Source of the DNA: Mycobacterium lepraemurium
Lineage (GTDB): Bacteria; Actinomycetota; Actinomycetes; Mycobacteriales; Mycobacteriaceae
Direction: 5' to 3'
Length of the DNA: 64,000 nt
Assembly (NCBI GenBank): GCA_002291465.1
Contig: CP021238.1
Span: forward strand, 3,038,001-3,102,000
Positions 10,836 through 23,253 of the stretch are shown here, in pieces (position 1 is the stretch's first letter; every line of letters begins with the position of its first letter). The notes under the pieces are model-generated. The model saw only the letters and a program-made list of their open reading frames with translations. It had not been told where the DNA came from and did no database searches. Position numbers and translations under genes: made by a program.

Positions 10836-11522
10836 GTGAGCGCTGGTGAGATGACAGTCCGCCGGCTGCGCAGCGATGCTCAGCACAACCGGCAGCGGGT
10901 GATCGACGCCGCGCGCGAACTGTTCGCTGCAAAAGGCCTGGCGGCCACGCTGAACGACGTGGCTCACCATGCGGGCGTCGGCGTGGGGACCGTGTACCGG
11001 CGGTTCCCCACCAAGGAGGACCTGCTCGAAGCGATCTTCGAAGGCGGCATCGATGAACTCACCGCCCTGGCGGAAACAGCGTTGCGTCAGCACGATTCAT
11101 GGCAGGGCTTCGTGTGGTTCGTCGAGCAGATGTGTGGGCTCACCGCGGCCGACCGGGGAATACGGGAGATCGCTTTCAGCAACGCCTACGGAGGCAATCG
11201 AGTAGGCGCTGCCAAAGCCCGACTGGTGCCGAAATTGACCGAACTGGTGGAACGAGCCGAAAAAGACGGTCACCTGCGGCCTGGGGTGTCACCGAGCGAC
11301 ATGCCCATCTTCGGGCTGCTGGCCGGGACCGTGAGCGAGTTCGCGGGGCATGTCGATACCGAGCTATGGCGCCGGTATGTGGCGATCGTTCTCGAAGGCC
11401 TGCGGCATCGCAGCGACCAGACACCGCTGCCGGTGGACGCACTCGACGAGGACCAGCTCGATGCGGTAATGCAAACCCGCAGCTCGCAGCGCCCGACTGA
11501 GCCGTCGCCCCGAAGGCGCTGA
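10836..11522 (+). CDS. TetR family transcriptional regulator
   Basis: This 228-residue TetR regulator starts at GTG 10836. The N-terminal HTH (about residues 17-62) includes [34 protein letters not shown] and [11 protein letters not shown]. The C-terminal ligand domain is variable, and no ligand can be inferred. It is transcribed away from the mmpS-mmpL pair, the usual layout for a local repressor of an efflux operon. The operator at 10810-10828 overlaps its own -10 box. The gene is intact although mmpL is broken, so it may now control only itself and mmpS, or other targets elsewhere. Confidence 0.9.
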   Translation: MSAGEMTVRRLRSDAQHNRQRVIDAARELFAAKGLAATLNDVAHHAGVGVGTVYRRFPTKEDLLEAIFEGGIDELTALAETALRQHDSWQGFVWFVEQMCGLTAADRGIREIAFSNAYGGNRVGAAKARLVPKLTELVERAEKDGHLRPGVSPSDMPIFGLLAGTVSEFAGHVDTELWRRYVAIVLEGLRHRSDQTPLPVDALDEDQLDAVMQTRSSQRPTEPSPRRR

Positions 11523-11583
11523 AGACACGAATCTACCCCACTGAACTTCTCGATCTCCGATCGTGCGCGCCACCTACAGCCAG

Positions 11584-13971
11584 CTAGTCGCCGACCGGTT
11601 CCTCGAGCACTTCCACGGCCGGACCGCCCAGCACCGCGAGCAGGCTTTGCTCGACGGCGTCGAGGGCGCCGGCGTCGCCGGCCGTGATGCAGAAGGCGTC
11701 GGCCGCGGTCGAGCCGAAGGTGTTGACCTTCGCCCAGACGATGTCGGTGCCGGCCCGCTCCAGCGCCCGGGTCAGCAGGGCCAGCAGCCCGAGCCGGTCC
11801 ATAGCGCGGACTTCGACGATCAGCTGGTCGGCCGCGGCGGTGTCGACCCGCAGGATGCGCGGCGGCGCGGTCGACCGGGTGACGGGCACCCCGACCTGGA
11901 CCTCGCCGGCCCGCCTGGTGGCCGCGCCGACGGCGTCGCTGTCCCGCTTCTCCAGCGTGCCCAGCACGTCGACGTCGCCGCCCAGCGCGCCGGTGAACCG
12001 CTGGCACAGCAGGCCCGCCCCCGGCGGCGAACCGAACAACGGCGACACCACGAATTCGACGACCGCGAATCCCTCGTGCGTGCTGGCCGAGGCCGAGTGG
12101 ATCCGCAGCGAGTTCAGCGCCAGCACCGCGGCGACCTTGGACACCAGTCCGCGTTGATCCGGCGCGGCCATCACCACGTCCAGCCGCTCGCCGCCGCCGG
12201 GCTTGATCTGCACATGCACGCCGCGGTCGGCGGAGATCGAAAGGTATTGGGGCGCAGTGGGTTCGACCTTCGGAAGCGGCTCCCCCGCTATCACCATCCG
12301 GCAGCGCCGAACCAGATCGTCGATCAGCGACGGCCTTCCATTCGCTCCACACGCCGGGGCCGGTGGCCTTGGAGTCCGCCTCGGTCAGCGCGTGCAGCAC
12401 TTCCAGCAGCGGCGGATCCCCGCCGAGGGTTTTCGACACGCGCTCAATGGTTTTCGGGTCGTTGAGGTCGCTTCTGGTGGCGGCCACCGGCAGCAGCAGG
12501 TGGTGGCGAACCAGCTGCGCGAGCAGCTCGACATCGGCGGGCGCCATCCCCAGCCGCGGCCCGATCTCGAAGGCCAGCCCCGCCCCGAGCACGCTGTGGT
12601 CCACACCGCGGCCCTTGCCTATGTCGTGCAGCAGGGCGCCCAGCGCGAGCAGGTCGGGCCGGGCCACCCGGGTGGCCAGCGGCGCGGCGTTGACCGTGGT
12701 CTCGATGACGTGGCGGTCCACCGTCCATTTGTGCGCGACGTCGCGGGGTGGCAGGTCGCGGATGGCGTCCCACTCCGGCAACAGCCGGCCCCACAGCCCG
12801 GTGCGGTCGAGCGCCTCGATGGTCGCCACCGCGGTCGGCCCCGCCGACAGCAGCACCAGCAGATCGTCCAGCGCCTCCCGCGGCCAGGGCTCCGGCATCT
12901 CGGGCGCGGCGGCGGCCACCCGCAGCACCAGGCCCACGTCGGTGTCCGGACGGGCGTCGCGGGCCAGCACGATCTCGCCGGCGTACTCCACCACTCCCTC
13001 GTCCAGGGGGTGGCGCTTGGGCCGGCGCACCAGTGCCGACACCCCGCTGCGCGGCAGCGCGTTCTCCGCGGTGCGCAGCCCGGTCTCGGCGTGATAGGCG
13101 ATGGTGCGGCTGGCGTCGGACAGCTTGCGGGCCAAGTCGAATCGGTCACCGATGTGCAGGGCCGCGCTCAGTTCGTCGCCGTACTGGGCCAGCAGCTGGT
13201 CCAGCCCGCGGCCGGACACCCGGTGCAGCTCGGTGCGCACGTCGAGCAACGTCAGATGCGCGTCGTCCAGCGAGCCCCCCGGCGACTCGGGCCGGGCCAT
13301 GCCGTGCCGGTCGATCAGCTGCGCCACGCCCAGCGCGTCCAGCAGCTGCACGTCGCGCAGGCCGCCGCGGCCCGACTTCAGATCCGGTTCGGCGCGCTGC
13401 GCGATCCGCCCGCACCGGCCCCAGCGGGCCTGGGTCATCTCCACCAGCTCGTCCATCCGGGAGCGAATTGCGCTGCACCACTGGCGTCTTGCACCGGCGA
13501 TCAACTCGTCGCTCAACCGCGCGTCGCCGGCGATGCGCCGGGCGTCCAGCATGCCCAGCGCCGCGATCATGTCGCCGTTGGCGACACCGAGCGCCCGGAC
13601 ACGGTCCGCACGCTGTGGTCGAGCCGAACGTTGGCGCCCCACAACGGATACCACAGCGCGTCGGCGACCCGCTGCAGCACCTCGTCGGACTTGTTGTCGT
13701 GCAACAGCATCAGGTCCAGGTCGGAACACGGTAGCAGCTCGTGACGGCCCAAGCCGCCGATGCCCACCAGGGCGAAGCCGCTGTCGTCGGCGATACCGAT
13801 CTGTGCCGCCTTGGCGGCCAACCATGATTCGTGCAGATCCAGCCAGGCGTGCCGCAGTTCGGCCGCATGCAGCTTGCCGCCCTCGGAGATAAGCTGACGC
13901 CGCGAGGAAGCCAAATCGACTGCCCCGCAAGCATTTTGGTGCCCGGACGGATCGGGGCCGGTCGGGGTCAT
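11584..13971 (-). pseudogene. glnD: GlnD, PII nucleotidyltransferase, two frameshifts
   Basis: GlnD modifies the PII protein in response to glutamine. Domains are readable in order: nucleotidyltransferase [10 protein letters not shown]...SDLD (residues 72-86), a GlnD linker, an HD domain with LLHDIGKG, and two C-terminal ACT domains. Near 13600 one G is missing after VRTVSG. Near 12338 one extra base separates WSEWKA from [10 protein letters not shown]. The frame therefore changes twice. Compared with my memory of the M. tuberculosis protein, about 18 residues are also missing between RVAAA and APEMPEPW (around 12900). It lies 45 bp downstream of glnB in the amt-glnB-glnD operon. The enzyme is not expected to be made, so PII would stay unmodified. 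Confidence 0.85.
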
Positions 13972-14016
13972 GCCGCCGGCGCCCGCCCGGAGTGTATCAG
14001 CAATTGGCGAAAAGCG

Positions 14017-15786
<1,770 letters not shown>

Positions 15787-15863
15787 TCGCAATCTCCTCC
15801 GGTCGGCCCGCTTCTGGCCATCAGACATGCGTCCGATGACCTGATCCAGAACATTGCGCAATG

Positions 15864-15905
15864 GTTGTTTTGGCGATAGTGCCGCCGTGTTTCGGCGGGA
15901 TTAAC
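15864..15905 (-). promoter_or_regulatory. Weak GlnR-like box upstream of amt
   Basis: On the minus strand the region reads GTTAAT-n6-GAAAC then GGCAC-n7-AAAAC. This resembles the actinobacterial GlnR consensus (gTnAC-n6-GaAAC repeated), but the spacings are one base off in places. It lies 78-119 bp upstream of the amt start, the right place for nitrogen control. The match is imperfect, and the site may be degenerate like the operon it would control. Confidence 0.3.
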
Positions 15906-15931
15906 GTCCCGCGGGAGCCGCGGAGGGGTTT

Positions 15932-17266
15932 TCAGCCGAGCAGCGCGTCGACGAAGGCGGCCGGCTCGAACGGTGCCAGATCGTCGGGGCCCTCGCCGAG
16001 GCCGACCAATTTCACCGGCACCCCGAGTTCCTGCTGAACGCGGAAGACGATGCCGCCCTTAGCCGTTCCGTCCAGTTTGGTCAGCACGGCGCCGGTGATC
16101 TCGACGACCTCGGCGAACACCCGGGCCTGGGCCAGCCCGTTCTGCCCGATGGTGGCGTCCAGCACCAGCAGGACCTCGCCGACGGCGGCGCGGCGGGTGA
16201 CCACCCGCTTGACCTTGTCGAGCTCGTCCATCAGCCCGACCTTGGTGTGCAGCCGGCCCGCGGTGTCGATGAGCACCACGTCGGCGCCGGCGGCGATGCC
16301 CTTGTCGACGGCGTCGAACGCCACCGAGGCCGGGTCGGCGCCCTCGGCGCCGCGCACCACCTCCGCGCCCACCCGCGACGCCCAGGTCTGCAGCTGGTCG
16401 GCCGCGGCGGCGCGGAAGGTGTCGGCCGCGCCCAGCACGACGCGCCGCCCGTCGGCGACCAGCACCCGGGCCAGTTTGCCGACGGTGGTGGTCTTTCCGG
16501 TTCCGTTGACACCGACGATCAGCAGCACCGGCGGGTGGTCGGCGTGCGGCAGCGCCCGGATCGAGCGGTCCAGGTCGGGCCGCAGCTCGTTGATCAGCAC
16601 GTCGCGCAGCACGGCCTTGGCGTCCGCCTCGGTGCGCACGTCGCTGCTGGCCAGCCGGCCGCGCAGCTGGGCGATGACCGATTCGGTGACCACCAGGCCC
16701 AGGTCGGCGACCAGCAGGGTGTCCTCGACGTCCTGCCAGGCGTCTTCGTCCAGGTCGCCGCCGCCGATCAGGCCCAGCAGGCTGCGGCCGAGCGCGTTCT
16801 GGGAGCGGGCCAGCCGGCCGCGCAGCCGCTCCAGCCGGCCCTCGGTGGGCGCGATCTCCTCGATCTCGGGCGCGGGGGTTTCGGGAGATTCGGGGGCCTC
16901 CGGAGCCGGCGCCTCGGGGGCCGGGGCCTCAGCAGCCGGCGCCGCCGGCGTCTCGGGTTCGGGAAGCTCGACCTCGGAGGTGGTGCGTCGCGGCGCGTCC
17001 CGGGGAACGGTGGCGTCGTCGCCTACCGCCGGCAGGCCGGTGGTGTCGAGCCGCTCGGCCGGCTGGGCGGCCGGTGCCTGGCTGAAGGTGATGCCCGAGG
17101 ACGCAGTGTATCCGCCGGACCGGTCGATCGCCCCGGGTTCGGGGCGGGTCGAGAAGCTGATCCGGCGCCGGCGGTACCGCGCCAGGCCCAGGACCAGTGC
17201 GGTGATGACGACCAGGACGGCGATGACGACGAGGACCGCGACGGCGATCCAAAGACCTTGGGACAC
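15932..17266 (-). CDS. ftsY: SRP receptor FtsY
   Basis: FtsY is the membrane receptor for Ffh. The 444-residue protein starts at GTG 17266. The first about 28 residues form a hydrophobic membrane anchor, followed by an acidic Pro/Ala/Glu linker with repeated APEAP units (about residues 95-125). The NG domain has G1 GVNGTGKTTT, DTAGRLHTK, TKLDGTAKGG and the closing GEGPDDLAPF motif. It is intact. The smc gene lies 68 bp upstream on the same strand, as in other mycobacteria. Confidence 0.96.
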   Translation of the reverse strand: MSQGLWIAVAVLVVIAVLVVITALVLGLARYRRRRISFSTRPEPGAIDRSGGYTASSGITFSQAPAAQPAERLDTTGLPAVGDDATVPRDAPRRTTSEVELPEPETPAAPAAEAPAPEAPAPEAPESPETPAPEIEEIAPTEGRLERLRGRLARSQNALGRSLLGLIGGGDLDEDAWQDVEDTLLVADLGLVVTESVIAQLRGRLASSDVRTEADAKAVLRDVLINELRPDLDRSIRALPHADHPPVLLIVGVNGTGKTTTVGKLARVLVADGRRVVLGAADTFRAAAADQLQTWASRVGAEVVRGAEGADPASVAFDAVDKGIAAGADVVLIDTAGRLHTKVGLMDELDKVKRVVTRRAAVGEVLLVLDATIGQNGLAQARVFAEVVEITGAVLTKLDGTAKGGIVFRVQQELGVPVKLVGLGEGPDDLAPFEPAAFVDALLG

Positions 17267-17334
17267 GCTGACATTGTTTCAAGCGGACCCGTGCCGCCCG
17301 GCCACGGGCCTCGACCGCCCGCCATCCGCGCTGC

Positions 17335-20300
17335 TCAGGTGGTGACCAGCTGGTCCACCTGCTGACCGCGCATCCGCTGCGAGATCACCGCGGTGATGCC
17401 GTCGCCCTGCATGGTGACGCCGTAGAGTGCGTCGGCGACCTCCATGGTCGGCTTCTGGTGCGTGATGATGATCAGCTGCGAGCGCGCCCGCAGCAGCTCG
17501 AACAGGCTGATCAGCCGCCGCAGGTTGGTGTCGTCGAGGGCGGCCTCCACCTCGTCCATGATGTAGAACGGCGACGGGCGGGCCCGGAAGATGGCCACCA
17601 GCATGGCCACCGCGGTCAGCGCCTTCTCGCCGCCCGACAGCAGCGAGAGCCGGGTGACCTTCTTGCCCGGCGGGCGGGCCTCCACCTCGATGCCCGTGGT
17701 CAGCATGTCGCTCGGATCGGTCAGCCGCAGCCGGCCCTCGCCGCCGGGGAACAGCACGCCGAACACGTCGGAGAATTCCCGTTCGACGTCAGTGTAGGCC
17801 TCGATGAACACCTGCAGGATGCGGGCGTCGACCTCGTCCACCACGCCGAGCAGGTCCTTGCGGGCGGCCTTGACGTCCTCGAGCTGGGTGGACAGGAAGT
17901 TGTAGCGCTCCTCGAGCGCGGCGAACTCCTCCAGCGCCAGCGGGTTGACTCGGCCCAGCTCGGCCAGCTCCCGCTCGGCCCGCTTGGCCCGCCGCTCCTG
18001 GGTGGGCCGGTCGAAGGGAATCGGTGCGGGCGCGAAGACCTGTTCGCCGCGCTCCTTGGCCTGCTCGTATTCGGCCATCTCCAGCTCGCTGGGCGGCAGC
18101 GCGATGTGCGGGCCGTACTCGGCGATCAGATCGGCCGGCGCCATGCCGAACTGCTCGAGCACCATCTGCTCGAGCTGCTCGATGCGCAGCGCCGCCTGGG
18201 CGTTGGCCACCTCGTCGCGGTGCAGCGAGTCGGTCAGGGCGGCCACCCGGGCGCTCAGCGCGTTCACCTCGTCGCGCACCGCCGCCATCGCCGTGGCGCG
18301 CTGCTGGCGTTCGGCGGCCAGCGCGTCGCGGATCCGCGACGCGGCGGCCACCACCGCGTTCAACCGCGTTGCTAGCAACCGCCCCGAATCGGCCACCGCC
18401 GCCGCGACCGCCGCGGCGCGCAGCCGCGCCTCGCGGGCCTGCTGGGCGCGCACCCGGGCCTCGCGTTCGGCGGCAGCGGCCCGGCGTAGCGAATCCGGCC
18501 GCCCGCGCACCGCGTTGGCCCGCTCCTCGGCGGTGCGCACCGCGAGCCGGGCCTCCACCTCGGCGCTGCGCGCGGCGTCGATGGCCGCGGCGATCTGCTG
18601 GCGGTTCACCGGTTCCGCGGCCGGCTCCTGCGGGGTTTCCTGCGCGTTGCGCAGCCGGTTTTCCAGCTCGGTGACCTCGGCGACGGTCTGGGTGCGGCCC
18701 GCCTCGAGCTCCTCGCGCTGGTGCAGCAACCGGCTCCACTCGTCCTCGGAGGTCCGGGCTTCCTGCCCCAGCCGGCCCAGCTGCTCGTACATCCCGGAGA
18801 TCGCGCTGTCGGACTCGTTCAACGCGGCCAGCGCCTGCTCGGCCGAATCCTGCCGGGCGGCCTGTTCGGCCAGCGCGCCGGACAGCGCCGCGCTGAGCTG
18901 GGCCACCTGGGCCTCGGCCGCGGCCAGCTCCGCGCCGGCCTTGTCGATCTCCGAGGTCACCTCCAGCGTGGACAGTTTTCGGTCGGAGCCGCCGCTCACC
19001 CAGCCGGTGCCCACCAGGTCGCCGTCGACGGTGACCGCGCGCAGCCGGGGGTGCTCCGCCACCAGCGCCAGTGCCCGGTCCAGGTCGTCGACCACCGCGA
19101 CGCCAGAGAGCATGGCCGTGATCGCCCCGCGCAGCCGCTCGGGCGCGTCGATGAGGTCGAGCGCCCACAGCGCGCCCGCCGGGGCCGGCTGCGGTGCGGG
19201 CGGATCGGCGGGCCAGTCGCCCAGCACCAGCGCGGCCCGGCCGCCGTCGGCCTGCTTGAGTGCACCCAGCGCCGAGCGGGCCGCGCCCAGCCCGTCGGCG
19301 GCCAGCGCGTCGGCCGCCGAGCCCAGCACCGCGGCCACCGCGGCTTCGTAGCCGGAGCGGACCTTGACCAGCATGGCCATCTGTCCCAAAATCCCTGCGC
19401 CGGAATGGTTTTCGGTCAGCCAGGCGGTGCCGTCCTTGCGCTCGAGCCCCACCGCCAGCGCGTCGATGCGGGCCCGCAGCGAGGCCACCTTGCGTTCGGC
19501 GTCGCGCTCGGCGGCCTGCAGTTCGGCCACCCGCTCGTCGGCCAGGCGCAGTGCGGCGACGGTGCGCTCGTGGTGCTCGTCGAGACCGACCTCGCCCTGG
19601 TCGAGCTCGCCGACCCGGCCCTGCACGGTTTCGAACTCCGCCTTGGCCTGCTGCGCGCGGGCGGCGGCGGCCTCGATGCGCTCGGACAGCCGCGCCACGC
19701 TGTCGTCGATCGACTCGACGCGGGCGCGCATCGTCTCGACCTGACCGGCCAGCCGGGCCAGTCCCTCGCGCCGGTCCGCCTCGGCCCGCACCGCCGCCAT
19801 GTGCGCCCGATCGGCCTCGGCGGTTTCGCGTTCCCGCTCGGCGAGTTCGGCGCGCGCGGTTTCCAGCCGGCTGCACGCCGTGGCCAGCTCGGCCAGCAGC
19901 TGCTGCTCGGTGGCCGCGACCCGCTCGGCCTCGGCCTCCAGCGCGTCGGGGTCGGTGTCTCCGGTGGTCACCGGCTCCAGGTCGAGGTGCTGGGCCCGCT
20001 CGCTGGCGATGCGGACCGTCGCCGCCACCCGTTCGGCTAGCGCGGACAGCGCGAACCAGGTCTGCTGGACCGACTCGGCCCGGCCGGACAGCTCGCCAAG
20101 CGCCTTCTCGTGCGCGGCGAGCTCCTCGGCGGCCACCGCCAGCCGCGCCGAGGCCTCGTCGTGCTCGCGGCGCATGGCGGCCTCGGCCTCGAAGATGGCC
20201 TCGCGCTCGCCCTGCCGGTTGACCAGGTCGTCGGCGGCCAGCCGCAGCCGGGCGTCGCGCCGATCGGCCTGGATGGTCTGCGCGCGTCGGGCCACCTCGG

Positions 20301-20925
20301 CCTGACGGCCCAGTGGTTTGAGCTGGCGGCGCAGCTCGGTGGTCAGGTCGGTGAGCCGGGCCAGGTCGGCCGACATCGCGTCGAGTTTGCGCAGCGCCTT
20401 TTCCTTGCGCTTGCGGTGCTTGAGCACCCCCGCGGCTTCCTCGATGAACGCGCGACGGTCCTCGGGCCGCGACTGCAGGATCTCGTCGAGCTTGCCCTGC
20501 CCGACGATGACGTGCATCTCCCGGCCGATCCCGGAGTCGCTGAGCAGCTCCTGCACATCCATCAAACGACAACTGCTGCCGTTGATTTCGTACTCGCTGG
20601 CGCCGTCGCGGAACATCCGCCGGGTGATCGACACCTCGGAGTACTCGATGGGCAACTCGTTGTCGGAGTTGTCGATGGTGACAGTGACCTCGGCGCGGCC
20701 CAGCGGCGCCCGCGACGAGGTGCCGGCGAAGATGACGTCTTCCATCTTCCCGCCGCGCAGGGTCTTCGCCCCCTGCTCCCCCATCACCCACGCCAGCGCG
20801 TCGACCACGTTGGACTTGCCCGAGCCGTTGGGCCCGACGACCGCGGTGATGCCCGGCTCGAAACGCAGAGTCGTCGGCGAGGCAAAGGACTTGAAGCCCT
20901 TCAGCGTCAGACTCTTGAGGTACAC
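17335..20925 (-). CDS. smc: Chromosome segregation ATPase SMC
   Basis: SMC condenses and segregates chromosomes together with ScpA/ScpB. The full-length protein of 1196 residues starts at GTG 20925. It has Walker [10 protein letters not shown] at residues 31-39, two long Ala/Glu/Arg-rich coiled coils separated by a hinge near the middle, the ABC signature [13 protein letters not shown] and Walker [14 protein letters not shown] near the end. The frame is unbroken over 3.6 kb of very GC-rich DNA. This argues against random sequencing error as the cause of the frameshifts elsewhere. Confidence 0.97.
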   Translation of the reverse strand: MYLKSLTLKGFKSFASPTTLRFEPGITAVVGPNGSGKSNVVDALAWVMGEQGAKTLRGGKMEDVIFAGTSSRAPLGRAEVTVTIDNSDNELPIEYSEVSITRRMFRDGASEYEINGSSCRLMDVQELLSDSGIGREMHVIVGQGKLDEILQSRPEDRRAFIEEAAGVLKHRKRKEKALRKLDAMSADLARLTDLTTELRRQLKPLGRQAEVARRAQTIQADRRDARLRLAADDLVNRQGEREAIFEAEAAMRREHDEASARLAVAAEELAAHEKALGELSGRAESVQQTWFALSALAERVAATVRIASERAQHLDLEPVTTGDTDPDALEAEAERVAATEQQLLAELATACSRLETARAELAERERETAEADRAHMAAVRAEADRREGLARLAGQVETMRARVESIDDSVARLSERIEAAAARAQQAKAEFETVQGRVGELDQGEVGLDEHHERTVAALRLADERVAELQAAERDAERKVASLRARIDALAVGLERKDGTAWLTENHSGAGILGQMAMLVKVRSGYEAAVAAVLGSAADALAADGLGAARSALGALKQADGGRAALVLGDWPADPPAPQPAPAGALWALDLIDAPERLRGAITAMLSGVAVVDDLDRALALVAEHPRLRAVTVDGDLVGTGWVSGGSDRKLSTLEVTSEIDKAGAELAAAEAQVAQLSAALSGALAEQAARQDSAEQALAALNESDSAISGMYEQLGRLGQEARTSEDEWSRLLHQREELEAGRTQTVAEVTELENRLRNAQETPQEPAAEPVNRQQIAAAIDAARSAEVEARLAVRTAEERANAVRGRPDSLRRAAAAEREARVRAQQAREARLRAAAVAAAVADSGRLLATRLNAVVAAASRIRDALAAERQQRATAMAAVRDEVNALSARVAALTDSLHRDEVANAQAALRIEQLEQMVLEQFGMAPADLIAEYGPHIALPPSELEMAEYEQAKERGEQVFAPAPIPFDRPTQERRAKRAERELAELGRVNPLALEEFAALEERYNFLSTQLEDVKAARKDLLGVVDEVDARILQVFIEAYTDVEREFSDVFGVLFPGGEGRLRLTDPSDMLTTGIEVEARPPGKKVTRLSLLSGGEKALTAVAMLVAIFRARPSPFYIMDEVEAALDDTNLRRLISLFELLRARSQLIIITHQKPTMEVADALYGVTMQGDGITAVISQRMRGQQVDQLVTT

Positions 20926-21124
20926 GGCCAGCCAGACTACCGCTCAAATCGGCCCGCGCCGCCGCACCGCGGGGTGTCGGCCGGCTCGAAATCGGACGGC
21001 GTTCCACACATTCGACGCACTGGTCACAATGGTCACATCAGCCACCGCTTGGGTGCACGCTCGCCCTCCGAAACGCGCTGGTGCCGGCGCTAGCAGGGTT
21101 TCGAACTCGGCCGGGCGCGGAGCC

Positions 21125-21419
21125 TCAGCGCTCGACGAATCCCTCGAACCGCTCCTGCGGCGCCGACCAGTCGGCGACCACCTTGGCCACCCGCCCGGGC
21201 CCGCGACGGCCACGTCGTGCCGCCCCGCAGCAGCTCCAGCAGCTTCTCACCCGCCGACCACGGCCCCTGGGCGACCACCAGCACCCGCCCGTCGGGCTAG
21301 TTGGCCGCGTAGCCGTTCAGCCCCAATTCCAGCGCCCGGCACCGCGTCCACCAGCGGAAACCAACGCCCTGGACGTGCCCGTGCACCCAGGCGGTGAGCC
21401 GGGCGTCAGGCTCCGGTAT
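21125..21419 (-). pseudogene. acyP: Acylphosphatase, multiply inactivated
   Basis: The small enzyme that hydrolyses acylphosphates sits beside smc, as in M. tuberculosis. The family core is plain: [18 protein letters not shown] with the catalytic Arg, and GYAAN. Three lesions are seen. The expected start ATG is ATA (21417-21419). An in-frame TAG at 21297-21299 follows GYAAN. An extra G near 21195 shifts the frame after WPSR; removing it gives PGRVAKVVADW and the normal ending FEGFVER. Its 5' end overlaps the OsmC gene by 14 bp. Several independent hits mark an older pseudogene. Confidence 0.85.
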
Positions 21420-21831
21420 GGCCGGCCCCGGCGGCGATCTCGAAGTTGACCGTGGTGCCCGACTTGAGCGTGCGCCCGACCGTGCACCCCTGGTCGACGG
21501 CCCGGTGGACCACCAGCAGCAGGCGTTGCCTGTCCTCGTCGCTCAACCCCGACAGGTCCAGCTCCAGCGTCTCCTCGAGCAGCGGATAGCACTCCTGCTC
21601 GCGGTCGGCGGCGCCGGAGACCCGGATGACCGCCCGGTAGTCGTCGCCCAGCCGCCGGGCCAGCGGGACATCGCTGGCCATCCCGCTGCAGGCCGCCAGC
21701 GCGATCTTGAGCAGCTCGCCGGGGGTGAACACGCCGTCGACGTCCTCGAAGCCGATCAGCACCCGGGCTCCGCGCGAGCTGTGTCCCGTGTAGCGGCGAG
21801 TTCCGGTGCGCTCCACCCAAAGTTCGGCCAT
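21406..21831 (-). CDS. OsmC/Ohr family protein
   Basis: This 141-residue member of the OsmC family (Rv2923c position) starts at ATG 21831. The two conserved Cys of the family are present, in LAACSGM and [10 protein letters not shown], so thiol-based peroxide reduction is possible. Some OsmC-like proteins with this domain have other substrates. It is divergent from the LmbE-like pseudogene, with start codons only 52 bp apart. It is intact. Confidence 0.85.
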   Translation of the reverse strand: MAELWVERTGTRRYTGHSSRGARVLIGFEDVDGVFTPGELLKIALAACSGMASDVPLARRLGDDYRAVIRVSGAADREQECYPLLEETLELDLSGLSDEDRQRLLLVVHRAVDQGCTVGRTLKSGTTVNFEIAAGAGHTGA

Positions 21832-21883
21832 GGCTCTTTTCTACCGGGCACCCGCCCGGCCACGCACGGGCATACTGCTGTGC

Positions 21884-22375
21884 ATGGCCACCGTCGTCGC
21901 GTTCCACGCCCACCCGAACGACGAGGTCGTGCTCACCGGCGGCACCATCGCGCGGACGGTGGCGGCCGGACACCGCGATCACGTCCGGGTGCATCACGTC
22001 GGCAAGCGGGCCGCCGAACTCGCCGCCGTCCCGCGGGTGCTCGAAGTGACGATACCGCTCGAAATGCTGTTGCGCATCAGCGATCTGGCGCACCTGCTGC
22101 GGCTTCCCGGGCCGTACGAAGCCGACATCGTCGACAGCGCGTACGCCCCGCGGGCCACGAGCACCCATCGCATCAACGTCTTTCGTTTCGCCCGCCAGAA
22201 GCGGGATGCCTTCGCCGCACACCGATCCTAGATAGGGCGTTCCGGCCCGGCCGCCCGGCTGTTTGGGCTGCTGCTGCGACTGCCGCCGCAGGTGTTCGGC
22301 GCGCTGTTCAGCCACGAATGGTTCGTGGACCCGGCGTTGCCGGCGGGCACCGTGCGCCGCGACGTCTTCGACTGA
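21884..22375 (+). pseudogene. LmbE/PIG-L family deacetylase with internal deletion and nonsense codon
   Basis: MATVVAFHAHPNDEVVLTGG is the start of a zinc-dependent PIG-L/MshB-type deacetylase (the motif is usually HPDDE; here the first Asp is Asn). After AAGHR the text jumps to DHVRVHHVG, a motif that normally lies 90-120 residues later within GHRDHVRVH. The two GHR segments look fused by a deletion near 21965-21980, with the frame kept. TAG at 22229-22231 then interrupts the frame after AHRS; the frame continues open through the C-terminal LFSHEWFVDP to a TGA at 22373. The usual residue at the stop is probably Gln. CATACT lies 7 nt upstream of the ATG, suggesting a leaderless start. Confidence 0.8.
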
Positions 22376-22381
22376 TCGTCC

Positions 22382-23233
22382 TCAAAGCCGCGGGCGCAGT
22401 TGGCATTTCGGGCAGTAGAACGACGAGCGGTTCATGAACTTCTCCCGGCGCATCACCGCGCCGCAGCGCCGGCAGCTTTCGCCCTCCCGGCCGTAGGCGT
22501 CCAGCGATCGGTCGAAGTACCCGGATTCGCCGTTGACGTTGACGTACAGCGCATCGAACGAGGTTCCGCCCTGGGCCAGCGCGTCGCGCATCACCTCGGC
22601 GGCGGCGTCCAGCGCGGCGGTCAGCTGCCTGCCGGTCAGCGTGGCGGCGATCCGGGCGCCGTGCACCTTGGCCCGCCACAGCGCCTCGTCGGCGTAGATG
22701 TTGCCGATCCCGGACACCACCTGCTGATCGAGCAGCTGTCGCTTGATTTCGGAGTGCTTGCGCCGCAACACCTTTACCACCGCGGCGGCGTCGAAGCGGG
22801 GATCGAGCGGGTCGCGCGCCAGGTGCGCGACGGGCCGGGGCAGGATGCTGCCGTCCACCTCGAGAAGGTCGGCGAGCATCCAGCCGCCGAAGGTGCGTTG
22901 GTCGGCGAAGCTCAGCACGGTGCCGTCGTCGAGCAGCGCCGAGATGCGGACGTGCTCGGCGCGCGGCACCGCGCCGAGCAGCATCTGCCCGCTCATGCCC
23001 AGGTGCACCACCAGCGCGGTATCGCAGCCGTCCAGCAGCAGCCACAGGTATTTGCCGCGTCGGTCGGTGCCGGTGATCCGCGCGCCCAGCAGCCGGGCGG
23101 TGAGGTCGGCGGGGCCGGCTTCGTGGCGGCGCACGGCGCGGGGGTGGTGTACCCGCACCGCGCTGATCGTCTTGCCCACCACGTGCGAGTGCAGGCCGCG
23201 GCGCACCACCTCGACTTCGGGCAGTTCGGGCAT
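22382..23233 (-). CDS. mutM: Formamidopyrimidine-DNA glycosylase
   Basis: Fpg/MutM removes 8-oxoguanine and ring-opened purines. The 283-residue protein begins MPELPEVE, where Pro2 and Glu3 are catalytic, at ATG 23233. It contains the family's internal H2TH region ([16 protein letters not shown]) and a C-terminal zinc finger with two Cys pairs (CRRC and CPKC). It lies 20 bp downstream of rnc, as in M. tuberculosis. It is intact. Confidence 0.96.
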   Translation of the reverse strand: MPELPEVEVVRRGLHSHVVGKTISAVRVHHPRAVRRHEAGPADLTARLLGARITGTDRRGKYLWLLLDGCDTALVVHLGMSGQMLLGAVPRAEHVRISALLDDGTVLSFADQRTFGGWMLADLLEVDGSILPRPVAHLARDPLDPRFDAAAVVKVLRRKHSEIKRQLLDQQVVSGIGNIYADEALWRAKVHGARIAATLTGRQLTAALDAAAEVMRDALAQGGTSFDALYVNVNGESGYFDRSLDAYGREGESCRRCGAVMRREKFMNRSSFYCPKCQLRPRL

Positions 23234-23253
23234 CGATGCGGGGCGGGCGTCGG

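Noticed and set aside
11270..13930. An 886-codon open frame spanning glnD
   Set aside because: Only the central part of this frame is GlnD. It runs out at both ends into the other two frames that carry the true N- and C-termini, and even into the tetR antisense region. It reflects two frameshifts.
18721..20040. A 439-codon open frame on the plus strand
   Set aside because: It is antisense to the coiled coil of smc, with composition typical of a shadow frame and no motif.
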